Program-made: the position numbers and the translations under genes
Shown: positions 37,148-46,701 of the stretch, piece by piece
Layout: the number at the start of each line of letters is the position of its first letter
Numbering within the stretch: the first letter of the stretch is position 1
Notes under the pieces: model-generated
What the model was told of the DNA's origin: nothing
Databases searched by the model: none
Seen by the model: only the letters and a program-made list of their open reading frames with translations
DNA from: Chryseobacterium sp. G0186
Lineage (GTDB): Bacteria > Bacteroidota > Bacteroidia > Flavobacteriales > Weeksellaceae
Direction: 5' to 3'
Length of the DNA: 64,000 nt
Assembly: GCF_003815675.1 (NCBI RefSeq)
Contig: NZ_CP033918.1
Coordinates: 1,860,001 to 1,924,000, forward strand

Positions 37148-37636
37148 TTATTTTTGTTGATCTTCTGTCACCGGATCTAAAGTAGGATCCCAAAGTCCCA
37201 ATTTGTATTTTTTATTGAGATATTTAACGGTACTGTTACGTGATACTAAAAATTCTCTCGCAATAGCATATTCATCAAAGTTGATCCCGAAATGTTCTCT
37301 GTATTTTTTTACTTGGGGAGTAATAATACTGTCAAAGGATTCCCGAGCTGTTTCATTCTGATGAACACTCATAGAATCCCAACGTTTTTTATTGGCTTTA
37401 TAACATGAGTCTTCTATCTGATATTCGTATTTATTGATAAAAATACCAGCCTCCGTGTTTTTATCATCCAATTTTTTGAGAAAGGAGTTTACATAGTTTA
37501 AAGTATCTCCTGTAGGTTTATATTTTGCTATTACAGATCTCAGCTCATCATTAGCTTTTGTATTGTTTTCTTTTTTCTGAGAACAGGACAAAATTAAAAT
37601 ACTCCAGCCCCCTATTAAAGCTATATTTTTTATCAT
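37148..37636 (-). CDS. Lipoprotein of unknown function, end of the T6SS island
   Basis: From the ATG at 37636 the protein has 162 residues with a lipobox (LILSC, Cys18). The mature part is highly charged and helical, and ends DPTLDPVTEDQQ. It resembles nothing I can name. As the last gene of the island behind another lipoprotein, it could be an immunity protein against an effector of the cluster; this is inference from position. Confidence 0.6.
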   Translation of the reverse strand: MIKNIALIGGWSILILSCSQKKENNTKANDELRSVIAKYKPTGDTLNYVNSFLKKLDDKNTEAGIFINKYEYQIEDSCYKANKKRWDSMSVHQNETARESFDSIITPQVKKYREHFGINFDEYAIAREFLVSRNSTVKYLNKKYKLGLWDPTLDPVTEDQQK

Positions 37637-37687
37637 ATGAAATGTTTTAAACATTTATTCTTTAGGATGATTTTTTGACAACGTATC

Positions 37688-38662
37688 TTAATACACCTTA
37701 AATTCTTTTTCTCCTTGTGGAATGTAAAAATATCGGTTGATAAACATTCCCCTCATTCCTCCATCATAATTAACTTTTGCCCACAAAGCAGTGTTTCCTC
37801 TTAATTGATTGTCTGTTGTATCAAGCATTAATGCGACCAATTTACCGCCTGCAAAAAACTGTAATTTATATTTTTCTATCGGCTGCATCTGAAATGTAGA
37901 AGATGTATATGCCTGATGGAGTTCTTTCCAGTTATGTTCAATTTCATTTTTATTACTGTATCCGGACACAAATAAATCCTTGAAACTATCATACTCAAGC
38001 CTCGCAATATTATCGAGTTCTTTATTCTGGTAAATACCCAAAACCTCTTTATATTTCTTCAGTAATTTGGCTTCCAAGTCTTTTTTATCCATCTTTTGGA
38101 GATCCTGTGCATTCTCAAAGGTTGAATGTAATTGGTAGGGAACATTAACTTTGACATCAAAACTTCCTTCATAATAATCTTTTCCCGCGCCTACAAACTT
38201 CTGGCTAGAATAATTGTCCGTTACCTTTACTTCTGTTGAAGGGGTTTTAAATTCTTGCACCACAACATCTCCCTGGCTTTCATTTTTCATATCAAAAGAC
38301 TCCAGATTCAACGTCAAAGAAGTTTCTTCGGATAAGACCCCTGAATTGACCGGATATAATCTATATGTTATTTTTTGGGTACCATTTTTAAAAATGAAAG
38401 GATTTATCTCAAAAGCAGAGCTAGTGGGTTTCTTAAATTGTTTGAATGCAGGGAAGTCATTAATAAATACTTCAAAATAACATTGATTATTCTCATATCT
38501 GAAACCATAATTGGGTTCTACAGGATAGTTTTTTACCTGTTTAGATATTTCTGTCACCATATTATCTGCGGTAATATTGGGATTTTGCATAGTCTTATTT
38601 TTTTCTTGTGAACAGCTTTGTAAGCTTATTAATGTTAAAAGTATTGGAATAAGTTTTTTCAT
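37688..38662 (-). CDS. Lipoprotein of the T6SS island, possible immunity protein
   Basis: The 324-residue protein has a lipoprotein signal peptide (LQSC, Cys17) and a mixed alpha/beta body with a PAFKQFKKP motif and a C-terminus GGMRGMFINRYFYIPQGEKEF. It begins 6 bp after the large OmpA-domain gene in one transcription run. Periplasmic lipoproteins directly after a T6SS effector gene are often immunity proteins; I infer this here only from position. Confidence 0.65.
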   Translation of the reverse strand: MKKLIPILLTLISLQSCSQEKNKTMQNPNITADNMVTEISKQVKNYPVEPNYGFRYENNQCYFEVFINDFPAFKQFKKPTSSAFEINPFIFKNGTQKITYRLYPVNSGVLSEETSLTLNLESFDMKNESQGDVVVQEFKTPSTEVKVTDNYSSQKFVGAGKDYYEGSFDVKVNVPYQLHSTFENAQDLQKMDKKDLEAKLLKKYKEVLGIYQNKELDNIARLEYDSFKDLFVSGYSNKNEIEHNWKELHQAYTSSTFQMQPIEKYKLQFFAGGKLVALMLDTTDNQLRGNTALWAKVNYDGGMRGMFINRYFYIPQGEKEFKVY

Positions 38663-38667
38663 TTTAT

Positions 38668-41526
38668 TTAAGGTTTAAATAATTGAATCTCATACATTGG
38701 CATTTCAAAAGGTTCTATTAATGTAAACGGAGCGGGTTTTCCTTTATTAGTAGAGGTATCAAAAATATCTGTAAATCTATTTTTAATTTTAAGTTCTCCC
38801 AAGTATGTTCCTTCAATACCAGAACAATATAATATTTTTTTAACAAAAAAGCCTTTTCCTCCTTTATTATCAACTCCATATTTCAATCGGGATCCGCATG
38901 AACCCTGGATTGTTATATTTAGTTTTCCTTGTATTGATGTTTGTAAAGGATCGAATTCAAATTCATATTTATATGAGCCTAATACAGTTGCTGTGAATTT
39001 GATCTGTTCTTTAAGAAGGACTTCATCTTTTGCCGTAAAAATACCATTCTTTAACTTATCAGTTATGGAGTATGTATTGGTAAGAAGGCTGTATTTTACG
39101 TTATGTTCAAACATTATATCTCCTCTCACCTCTATAGTTCCTTTTATCTCAGGTACTCCTTTGTTTTTGAAATATTCTGCAATACTGTTGTTATTCTCTT
39201 TATTGAGATCTAATTTCTTTTTTACCGCCTTATCTTTAGGATACATGGCCCCTTTTATATCCTGTATTGTTTTCGTTATCAGCTGTAAGAGATCAAATTC
39301 TTTTTTGAAATTCAATGCAATTAAAGGATCTGCTTTTATATTTGCTTCATAAACGACTCCTAATCGACCGTCTTTTTGCTTTTGATAATACATTCCTGCA
39401 TTGATCGCTATTGCCGGTGGAATAAGCTCTACTCCCGCATCTTCCATCCTTTTCAGAACAGCTTCTGCTTTTCTGGCCATTTTAGCAAATTTCTGAAGTT
39501 TAGTAGCAATATTTCGACCTCTTGTGAGATAGATCATTAAAAGTTCTACAAGAATCCCTATAACTACAAAACCATAAATAACTGCCGCTGCTGCAAATCT
39601 CGTATAGTCGGTCTGCTTAATAATGTTTGTCTGGGTACCGACAAGGGAAAGCTCCTGACCGGACTTCTCTACGGTACGATTATGAATGGTATGAATTCCA
39701 TAGAAATAACTTTTTGCCTGGCTTTCGATATATTTCAACAGGGTATGCTCCATGATAAAGTTGGCAGGGAACAATCTGTATATTTTATAAAATGTTGTAT
39801 TTTTTAATTCATTAAGGACATCAGAAATTCCCTGTTCCAGAGTGAAATTTTTCTCATGGAAATAGTAAGGCATTACTTTTTCTTCACCATTATACTGAAA
39901 ATGACCAATCCAGATGATATCCGGATATACTCTTACTTCCAGGGTAGCATTCTTCTTACTGGCATAATACGCACAGCTATTAATGTAAAAGGCAAATTTA
40001 TAATCAATCGTTGAAAAAGGATTGAGATATTTGGCCAACATTAATACATAGTTTTTAGGAAACTCAGCCTGTTGCGAGAAAACTACCTGTTTTACCTTAT
40101 CTCCTTTCTTAGGCCGTAAATCTTTACCTCCTGTTTCATTGATATAGATCGTCGTTTTATCATGCTTTTCTTTTCTGAAGCATCCTTTATTTTCACGATC
40201 CCGGACGTTTACCGTAATTTCCTTCATCTTCTTGGCATCCGGACCAATGGTTTCATAGATTATTGCAGCCTGATTATACTCTAAATAGCTGAAATCAATT
40301 TCTACTCTTCGGTTTTTTTTGTAGGCTTCTTCGGTTTTGCCTGATACGGCAGGGTTCACCTCACCATATCCTCTCGTCTTTATTCTGTCTTTAATAAGTC
40401 CTCCTTTTACAAAAAAATCTTTTACTGCCTGTGCTCTTCTTTCGGAAAGGCCCTGATTATAATCCAGGGTACCTCTATCATCTGCATGCCCGGAAAGAGT
40501 CATATCCAGATGTTGATTGTATAACAGAAAGTCTAATATAGATTGTAAAACTTCTCTTTCAGTGGAACGTATTTCTGATCTATCAAAAGCAAAATGAATT
40601 CTGCTGGTCACCAGCTGGGTTTCGGATGTTATTTTTTTTAATTTCGTAGTTCCCTCTTTAAAAACCACAAAATTTTCACCATTATCATCTACACTAATTT
40701 GTTTAAATGTACAATTATGTACATTCTTTGTATTTTTATCGGGTAAGCCTACTTTAGTTGGAGTATTATTGGTAGAACTTTCTATCCCCTTGCTTACCAC
40801 TCTGTTCAGAATTCTTAGAAAACGGGCATGTACTTTATCTTTACCATCACTTACTTCAACTCCTGAAGCAGTTTTTACTCTCACATAGAATTCTTCTTTC
40901 TCTTTAGGCTTACCAATTTTAGTATACCATTGATAAGTGTTTCCCATTTTAAGATTCACCTGTCCATCAATGACTTCTACATCAGTATAGGTAAAGATCA
41001 GTTTATCGTCCTTAAGACCTCCTCCTCCTTCTACCACCTTATAAACATCTACAATCACCTTATCTCCATTCAGGCCCTCTGTTGCCAAAAAAAGATGAAT
41101 GATGTGTCCATAAGAAAAGTCATAGGATTTTCTTGCATCTTCACCTCCTCTCTGCTTGCTCCATCTGCTGCCTGTAATTTTAGGTTCACACCAGCCCTTT
41201 ACGTACAGTCCTGAATTATTTTTACGATCTCTTTTCCCTGAAAGACTGGCTTCTATATAATAATGATAGCTTCCGCAATATTTGTTAGCAATCACAAATC
41301 TATATCCAGCCGGAGATGCTGCCTGGCTGATAATGGATTGTCTGTCTGTAGTCTGACACATCCAAACCACCGGTTTCTTTTTATCTTCCTCAGTAGTTCC
41401 CGGCAGCCATTGATCTACCTCAAAACGCAGATACTGATTAGCCTTTAAGGTTACTCTCTTCCCAACCACTGTCATATCAGGATAGTGAGGTCCACTAAAT
41501 TTTATTGATTTAACTCCTTTTGCCAT
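38668..41526 (-). CDS. Large OmpA-domain protein, candidate T6SS effector
   Basis: The 952-residue protein has no signal peptide. Residues 1-300 are beta-rich and unassigned. Residues 307-413 are an OmpA-C peptidoglycan-binding domain (HFAFDRSEIRSTE, LSGHADDRGTLDYNQGLSERRA, RGYGEVNP, NRRVEIDFSY). The middle part is unassigned, a membrane span lies at about 644-667, and the C-terminal third is beta-rich. It follows the PAAR-like gene by 11 bp and precedes a lipoprotein gene by 5 bp. An OmpA domain on a cytoplasmic-start protein fits delivery by T6SS into a target periplasm. The toxic activity, if any, is not recognisable. Confidence 0.7.
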   Translation of the reverse strand: MAKGVKSIKFSGPHYPDMTVVGKRVTLKANQYLRFEVDQWLPGTTEEDKKKPVVWMCQTTDRQSIISQAASPAGYRFVIANKYCGSYHYYIEASLSGKRDRKNNSGLYVKGWCEPKITGSRWSKQRGGEDARKSYDFSYGHIIHLFLATEGLNGDKVIVDVYKVVEGGGGLKDDKLIFTYTDVEVIDGQVNLKMGNTYQWYTKIGKPKEKEEFYVRVKTASGVEVSDGKDKVHARFLRILNRVVSKGIESSTNNTPTKVGLPDKNTKNVHNCTFKQISVDDNGENFVVFKEGTTKLKKITSETQLVTSRIHFAFDRSEIRSTEREVLQSILDFLLYNQHLDMTLSGHADDRGTLDYNQGLSERRAQAVKDFFVKGGLIKDRIKTRGYGEVNPAVSGKTEEAYKKNRRVEIDFSYLEYNQAAIIYETIGPDAKKMKEITVNVRDRENKGCFRKEKHDKTTIYINETGGKDLRPKKGDKVKQVVFSQQAEFPKNYVLMLAKYLNPFSTIDYKFAFYINSCAYYASKKNATLEVRVYPDIIWIGHFQYNGEEKVMPYYFHEKNFTLEQGISDVLNELKNTTFYKIYRLFPANFIMEHTLLKYIESQAKSYFYGIHTIHNRTVEKSGQELSLVGTQTNIIKQTDYTRFAAAAVIYGFVVIGILVELLMIYLTRGRNIATKLQKFAKMARKAEAVLKRMEDAGVELIPPAIAINAGMYYQKQKDGRLGVVYEANIKADPLIALNFKKEFDLLQLITKTIQDIKGAMYPKDKAVKKKLDLNKENNNSIAEYFKNKGVPEIKGTIEVRGDIMFEHNVKYSLLTNTYSITDKLKNGIFTAKDEVLLKEQIKFTATVLGSYKYEFEFDPLQTSIQGKLNITIQGSCGSRLKYGVDNKGGKGFFVKKILYCSGIEGTYLGELKIKNRFTDIFDTSTNKGKPAPFTLIEPFEMPMYEIQLFKP

Positions 41527-41537
41527 TTCCTGTTATT

Positions 41538-42026
41538 TTAGATTCCGTGACCCTCTCCACCGTAGTTGCGCTGATCATTATACATTGATTCCGTGTCTAC
41601 CAAAGGATTAATCTGTTGTTGTACATCCTTATCGGCATTTTTAAAGTTCTGCTGGCTGGCTTCTGCCTTTTGGCCATGATCTATGATTTCGATGCAGGGC
41701 GTTCCTGCAACGGCACAGATAGCCTTACTGTCTTCCAGGATGATATACCCGCCATAACTAAGCTGTACTTTTTCATAGAATTTTTGCCATTCGGTGACCA
41801 TGATTTTGCATGGCGGTGGCGGGCCTCCATTTTTTGTACAGTTTCCAAATGTATTTTTTTCAAAAGTTGCACCTCCAATTTCCTTCGTGGTAACGATCAG
41901 TTTTTTGGATGCATCTTTATCATTAGCATATTCTTTCTGATGAGAAAGTACCTTAAGTTTGTCGGGAGCCTGCCCGAACTGGCACTTGCACATCGCTCCT
42001 TGTACTACAATATGTTTTTCTGCCAT
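41538..42026 (-). CDS. DUF4280 PAAR-like tip protein
   Basis: The 162-residue protein fits the DUF4280 (PAAR-like) family: the opening VVQGAMCKCQFGQAP with paired cysteines, then FGNCTKNGGPPPPCKI and the closing AICAVAGTPCIEIIDHGQ. Such proteins sharpen the VgrG spike of the type VI system and link effectors to it. The Cys/His residues could bind the tip metal. It lies 2 bp after the upstream secreted-protein gene, and the OmpA-domain candidate effector follows 11 bp downstream. Confidence 0.88.
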   Translation of the reverse strand: MAEKHIVVQGAMCKCQFGQAPDKLKVLSHQKEYANDKDASKKLIVTTKEIGGATFEKNTFGNCTKNGGPPPPCKIMVTEWQKFYEKVQLSYGGYIILEDSKAICAVAGTPCIEIIDHGQKAEASQQNFKNADKDVQQQINPLVDTESMYNDQRNYGGEGHGI

Positions 42027-42028
42027 AA

Positions 42029-43093
42029 CTATTGTTCTTTATTGGAGACTACAAGTCTGGTGAGGTATTGATTTCCAAATTCAAGGCGAACAAAGCTTTT
42101 GTTCATCTTGAAAGTAACTACTGTAAGCGCTCTGGACGAATTCTCATCTGTTTCTACCGTTGTCTGGTAAAGCTGTGCGTTATATCTTGCAAATTGCGCC
42201 TTGCATTCTGTAGGTGAGCTTTCATTGAATATTAATCCATAAGGTAAACCTGCTACTTTTTTATCTCCATAGTACTGTAAAGCATAATATTCTTCTCCGT
42301 CATTCATGTTGGCGTAGATCAAATTAAAAACTTCTTCAATATCCCAGCTTGAATATTTTCCGCCCTTGCAGGTTTCGCATTCCAATTCGCTTGGCTGTAT
42401 CTGGAGAATTTTTGTAAAGGTATCAGCTGTGGTTGGCAGGGAGATGAATTGTTTTTTACTGAATAGGTTTTGTAATTTCTTCGATGTTGTCTTTTCTACA
42501 GAGTTTCTCGCCTCAATTTCTGCCATTTGGGCCTCTGCCTGTGCTTCTGCTTCTGCCACCTGATCAGAAGTAGGTGCTGCATCATCTGCTACGGCTTGAG
42601 CAGATGAAGACTTGGATTCTTTATAATTCAACAAAAATTCCTTAATCTCTTTTTCAAGTTTTCCGGTAGATTTGGTTTGTTTAACATCCACTTCTTTCTT
42701 TGACCAGCTGTCAGGAGTGATGTTTTCAAGGAAAATACTCACCTTTGTACTTTTCTTGGAAATTTTATTAAGGGTAACATTCCAACTTGCTTTTTGAATG
42801 AACTGCTTAGATTTTGCTCCCTTGTTCAATGCCAGCTCCAGATAAGGATTTTTGTAATCCGCATCATATTTTAGGTCAAAAAGATCAATATTCGTTGTAA
42901 AACTACCAACTGAGGCAGATGCAAGGGCATCCGTAGCTCCATTTTTTGTAAAATCATTTTCAAATTCAAAAATGACATTTTCCAGAACTTCAATATTCTT
43001 GGCTACGGTAAATTCTACTTTCTGTCCGAAAGACAGGCTGAAACAGATCATAAAGATCAGCGTTAAAATTCTATGATTTAATTTAAGTTTCAT
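42029..43093 (-). CDS. Exported protein of the T6SS island, function unknown
   Basis: The 354-residue protein has a signal peptide ending SFGQ. The mature part has a beta-rich N-terminal half, an Ala/Glu-rich helical linker (AEAEAQAEAQMAEIEAR) and a C-terminal domain with a CETCKGG pair of cysteines. It lies between the LysM protein gene and the PAAR-like gene with gaps of 13 and 2 bp, so it belongs to the same transcript. It could be an immunity or envelope partner; no family is recognised. Confidence 0.6.
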   Translation of the reverse strand: MKLKLNHRILTLIFMICFSLSFGQKVEFTVAKNIEVLENVIFEFENDFTKNGATDALASASVGSFTTNIDLFDLKYDADYKNPYLELALNKGAKSKQFIQKASWNVTLNKISKKSTKVSIFLENITPDSWSKKEVDVKQTKSTGKLEKEIKEFLLNYKESKSSSAQAVADDAAPTSDQVAEAEAQAEAQMAEIEARNSVEKTTSKKLQNLFSKKQFISLPTTADTFTKILQIQPSELECETCKGGKYSSWDIEEVFNLIYANMNDGEEYYALQYYGDKKVAGLPYGLIFNESSPTECKAQFARYNAQLYQTTVETDENSSRALTVVTFKMNKSFVRLEFGNQYLTRLVVSNKEQ

Positions 43094-43106
43094 TTTGTTT
43101 GTTTTT

Positions 43107-44147
43107 TTATTCTGATATCGCAGTAACCACTACGGATATTTTCTTTTCTTCTTTTAGCATAATACTGCATTCCAGATACAGGGTTTCGGGAAGTAGTGTT
43201 TCTCCGTTCAGGTAATACTGCATTCTGAAGTTTCCTGCATCATTCATTTTGGGATGATCTTCAATGATCAGCGAAAAAGGCATCCCACCAATAAAATCTG
43301 AAATGGTTCTTTCATCATTCAGTTTCCCCTCTCCTGTTATATTCACCAGATCATATTCATCTTTCAATGGGTCTACTTCCAGCAGTATCTTATATTCAGG
43401 TTCCATGGCGTTGTTGATGACTGGGAAGCTTTCTTCTCCTTCTATCTGATATTGCTGTCCAAAGCTTTGATAAATTCCAAAGAATAGGGTTCTGATAAAG
43501 TAATCATTTTTCAGATATAAGCTTATGGCGTCTGGTTCCTCTATTATATCTTCAATCTTTTTGCAGTATTGTTCCACTACTTCTCCTTCAAACTCCTTAT
43601 CAACTTCTGCTTTGATTGTGGACCATCTTTCTTTAAATACTGAAAGATTTTCAACAGCATAGAATTTTCCATTTTCATCAACACTTACCTGTAAAGGGTA
43701 TAAAACCTTGGATGTTTTATAGGCCAATGTATCTGCTATTTCATTAATTTCTTCTTCGTTCAGGTATAAATTGGAAGTTCTGTCTATCTCAAAAAAATGA
43801 AGGTTACTTTCTTTTTTAAGCCAACGAACGGATGTTTCATACTTCAGTTCATTTTTATGATCTCCCGTTTCGAGATTGATGACCACGCCATATTTGCTGA
43901 ATGAATTTTCAGGTCGAAAAACAATGCTGTTTCCTCTTCCGAACTTTACCAGTTTATGCTGATCATCAACTGCGGTTCTGGGAATAAAGAGTTCCGTCTG
44001 CCCTGTAAGTTCTATAAGGATCATATCCTTTACACTACAGTGGTTGTTATGAAATAATTTCAGCACATCAGCATCCAAACCATAAAGTACTGCAATACTT
44101 TTTAGGGTTTCATTCTTCTGGATGGTATGGGTATTAAACTTCTGCAT
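43107..44147 (-). CDS. LysM-domain protein of the T6SS island
   Basis: The 346-residue protein has no signal peptide. It begins with a LysM domain (about 5-57: THTIQKNETLKSIAVLYGLD, then LFIPRT). The remainder is acidic and mixed alpha/beta. In phage tails and contractile injection systems LysM proteins sit at the spike or baseplate, so an adaptor or chaperone role is plausible. It lies between the lipase-like effector gene and the secreted protein gene, about 50 and 13 bp apart. Confidence 0.7.
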   Translation of the reverse strand: MQKFNTHTIQKNETLKSIAVLYGLDADVLKLFHNNHCSVKDMILIELTGQTELFIPRTAVDDQHKLVKFGRGNSIVFRPENSFSKYGVVINLETGDHKNELKYETSVRWLKKESNLHFFEIDRTSNLYLNEEEINEIADTLAYKTSKVLYPLQVSVDENGKFYAVENLSVFKERWSTIKAEVDKEFEGEVVEQYCKKIEDIIEEPDAISLYLKNDYFIRTLFFGIYQSFGQQYQIEGEESFPVINNAMEPEYKILLEVDPLKDEYDLVNITGEGKLNDERTISDFIGGMPFSLIIEDHPKMNDAGNFRMQYYLNGETLLPETLYLECSIMLKEEKKISVVVTAISE

Positions 44148-44199
44148 ATCATAATCCGACTTCAGAGTTTTCTCTGTCGTTCAATTCTATTTTTTTCTA

Positions 44200-45615
44200 T
44201 TAATGGATAACTCTCACTCTGTTAGGTCTTGGGTCCATTCCGATTCCTTCTCTTCTTGCCGACCAGTGCAGGTATTTATTTCGGAGTTCTCCAAGATCTT
44301 TCTGTTCCTGAAGTTCTTTCTGATAATCGGCGTAGCGTTGTTGCGGAATTGTTGCCCCTCCATAAGTTTTATTCAGATCTTCGGTTGTTTTAAAGGTATA
44401 AGGTTGTCCGCTTCCCATTACGTAAGGTTCCAAGCGAGCTTTCACCCTTACCAGTAATTGATCTGCTGTAATGGAATAGGTTTCATTGATCATTTTTTTG
44501 TCTGTAATCGGAAGGTTCTTCTGAACCGCATAATCCGCCATAAAATGTAAAGGAATAAAACTAAATCTCTTTACCAGATCACGTTGGCTTCTTAGTGACC
44601 AATAAAATCCTGAAGTAATGGTAAGCTGCCCATCAAGGAACCATCCTTCATGTTCAAGTTGTTTTTTCAATGCTTCCAGTTTTGAAGTACTGATCGTCCA
44701 TGCCGTTTCCAGTTCTTCCCATATTTCTTCTCCGTCTTCATAGGCGCCCCCAACGTCACAGTGTACTCCCGGAAAGGTTTTCTCTATTCCTGTACGTACT
44801 TTGGTAAGGTCAAAATTCTCTCTATGTTCGTTTTCTGCAATAAAATGAATCACGGTCTGCGCTTTTCCAATATCATTAAGACTCAGTTCTTCTACATCAT
44901 TGCTGAAATTAGGTAAAGGAGATAAATATTTTGAATAGGAGGAAACTGTATCGTAAATTCCCAGAAACCTTACTTTTAAGACATCAACGGTAAGTCCTGC
45001 TTCCTGTAGTTTCAAGCCCAGATGTCCCCATTTAGGAAGTTCTTCCGAGTTTACATCATTCCCGTCACCATCGTAATAAAAAGTAGTGGTTATCCCATCA
45101 TCTGAAACGGTATGTGAAGAAGCTTTATATTTTGCTTTTGATATTTCGTGTACAAAATTGCGGGCTGCAGCGGCTCCACGGCTAAAACCAAAGACATCAA
45201 AGGTAAGCACGGCAATCTTATCTGCCTTTTTTGAGCTTTTGATATTTTTTACTTTTTTTACTATTTCTTCACAGCCTTTTCTCACTTTTGACCTGATTCC
45301 GGTGGCGCCCGTACCAAAGGCATACCCTAAGGTTTGATCTCCCTTTGCATCTTCTGTCCCGATTCCCTCTATGTAAATCCCATAGTTTTTATCGTAATTA
45401 TTCCACATTCGGGCTACATTACTCCAATCGTTGTTATAACTGTTATTATCACCAGGTACACCACCATGCTTTTTATAGTCCGCAGTTTTATTTACTCTTT
45501 CTGTGGTATTGGTTTTATTATTTAAGGTCCCGTCAAAAAATACCCCGATGGTAATATCCAATACTTCTTCTTTGGATATAGTAGGGCTATAGCTTCCGAA
45601 TTGATTGTTGTGCAT
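44200..45615 (-). CDS. DUF2235 (Tle1-like) alpha/beta hydrolase, candidate T6SS lipase effector
   Basis: The 471-residue protein shows the DUF2235 fold: ITIGVFFDGTLNN near the N-terminus (20-33), IYIEGIGTEDAKGD, and the nucleophile elbow VFGFSRGAAAARNFV with Ser145 in GxSxG. T6SS lipases of the Tle1 group carry this domain and cut phospholipids of target membranes. No signal peptide is present, as expected for T6SS cargo. The DUF2931 lipoprotein gene just upstream is a possible immunity gene. The family is sure; the toxic role is inference from the VgrG neighbourhood. Confidence 0.85.
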   Translation of the reverse strand: MHNNQFGSYSPTISKEEVLDITIGVFFDGTLNNKTNTTERVNKTADYKKHGGVPGDNNSYNNDWSNVARMWNNYDKNYGIYIEGIGTEDAKGDQTLGYAFGTGATGIRSKVRKGCEEIVKKVKNIKSSKKADKIAVLTFDVFGFSRGAAAARNFVHEISKAKYKASSHTVSDDGITTTFYYDGDGNDVNSEELPKWGHLGLKLQEAGLTVDVLKVRFLGIYDTVSSYSKYLSPLPNFSNDVEELSLNDIGKAQTVIHFIAENEHRENFDLTKVRTGIEKTFPGVHCDVGGAYEDGEEIWEELETAWTISTSKLEALKKQLEHEGWFLDGQLTITSGFYWSLRSQRDLVKRFSFIPLHFMADYAVQKNLPITDKKMINETYSITADQLLVRVKARLEPYVMGSGQPYTFKTTEDLNKTYGGATIPQQRYADYQKELQEQKDLGELRNKYLHWSARREGIGMDPRPNRVRVIH

Positions 45616-45648
45616 AGTTCTCTTTTTTTAATTGGTTAACGGGAAGTC

Positions 45649-46701
45649 TTAGTCTATTTTGCGGGATAACCTGATCTTTGCCTTGGTAACAGGAAATTCT
45701 CCTTTCTCGGTAATCAGAGATACGCTGACCTGTGTATTATCATCATTCACCTTTATGGTCAAATCGATCTTCTCTTTATTTCCTATTTTTTGAAATAGTT
45801 CAAAAATTTCCTTTTCATCAAAGGAATCAATCCATACGGCATATCTGTTTTTATTCTTATCTCTCCAGTAAAATCCACAAAATTTAGGGATGGCTCTTTC
45901 TTTATAGGTATCGTCCTTTAAGCTTCTTTCGAAAAGATTCTCCTGCTCACCATTGTAATTGGTAAATCCGAAGTCCAGCCATTCACTTCCCTCCGGAAGA
46001 ATGACCACAGGTTTCCAATTGAATCTTTCTCTATACGTTTCATAAATACTTTCTGCCGGATACCCTTCTTTTTCAATTTTTTCCCGAATTTCGGGCTTAA
46101 ATGTCTTGTAGGATGGATCTTTCAGCATTCTGTCTGCAAAGCCTTCATTAAACATATACTGTGCATTGGTATATGCTTTTTCCTTACTAATAAGGGTATC
46201 ATGAGCCTGAAAAGCCCCAATTTCTTTTTGATTTCCGGGACCCTTCGCCCACAAAACCACTTTTCCTTTAGGTGCCAATCCTACAATAAAAGAAGTATAA
46301 GTAGTTTTTTTATGGGTATCCTGATCTACAAAGCCTTCTTCAAAGAGGTTTTTAATTTTATCCTTATTCAGGTCCCATTTTCCGGTATAAAACTTTTTTT
46401 CGACCAGAGAATACCAGGTAAATTCCAATTGGTGGGGAAGGTCCATTTTTTCGGTTTCTACGCTCATGGTACCGCCTTCATTTCCCCAGCCTGTATTCTG
46501 CGTTCCCCAAATAGCATCAAAACCATAGGTAAAATCATCTGCAACAATAGCCCCTTTATAAATTTCCATGGGATATTCCTGCGGTGCAGAAACAGTTCCC
46601 AACCAGTTGTATTTTTCTTCCATTTTATTATTCTGACAATTTATTGTTGAAAAACAACATATTACACAAAGAATAAGTGCCTTTAGTTTATTTATGACCA
46701 T
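45649..46701 (-). CDS. DUF2931 lipoprotein, possible immunity protein
   Basis: The 350-residue protein has a lipoprotein signal (STINC, Cys22) and the DUF2931 pattern: YNWLGTVSAPQEYPMEIYKG, then LPHQLEFTWYSLVEKKFYTG and FIVGLAPKGKVVLWAKG. DUF2931 proteins are often found in T6SS clusters. It lies 33 bp upstream of the DUF2235 lipase, and its first 14 bases overlap the end of a tiny spike-like gene. Protection of the outer or inner membrane against the lipase is plausible but not shown. Confidence 0.78.
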   Translation of the reverse strand: MVINKLKALILCVICCFSTINCQNNKMEEKYNWLGTVSAPQEYPMEIYKGAIVADDFTYGFDAIWGTQNTGWGNEGGTMSVETEKMDLPHQLEFTWYSLVEKKFYTGKWDLNKDKIKNLFEEGFVDQDTHKKTTYTSFIVGLAPKGKVVLWAKGPGNQKEIGAFQAHDTLISKEKAYTNAQYMFNEGFADRMLKDPSYKTFKPEIREKIEKEGYPAESIYETYRERFNWKPVVILPEGSEWLDFGFTNYNGEQENLFERSLKDDTYKERAIPKFCGFYWRDKNKNRYAVWIDSFDEKEIFELFQKIGNKEKIDLTIKVNDDNTQVSVSLITEKGEFPVTKAKIRLSRKID

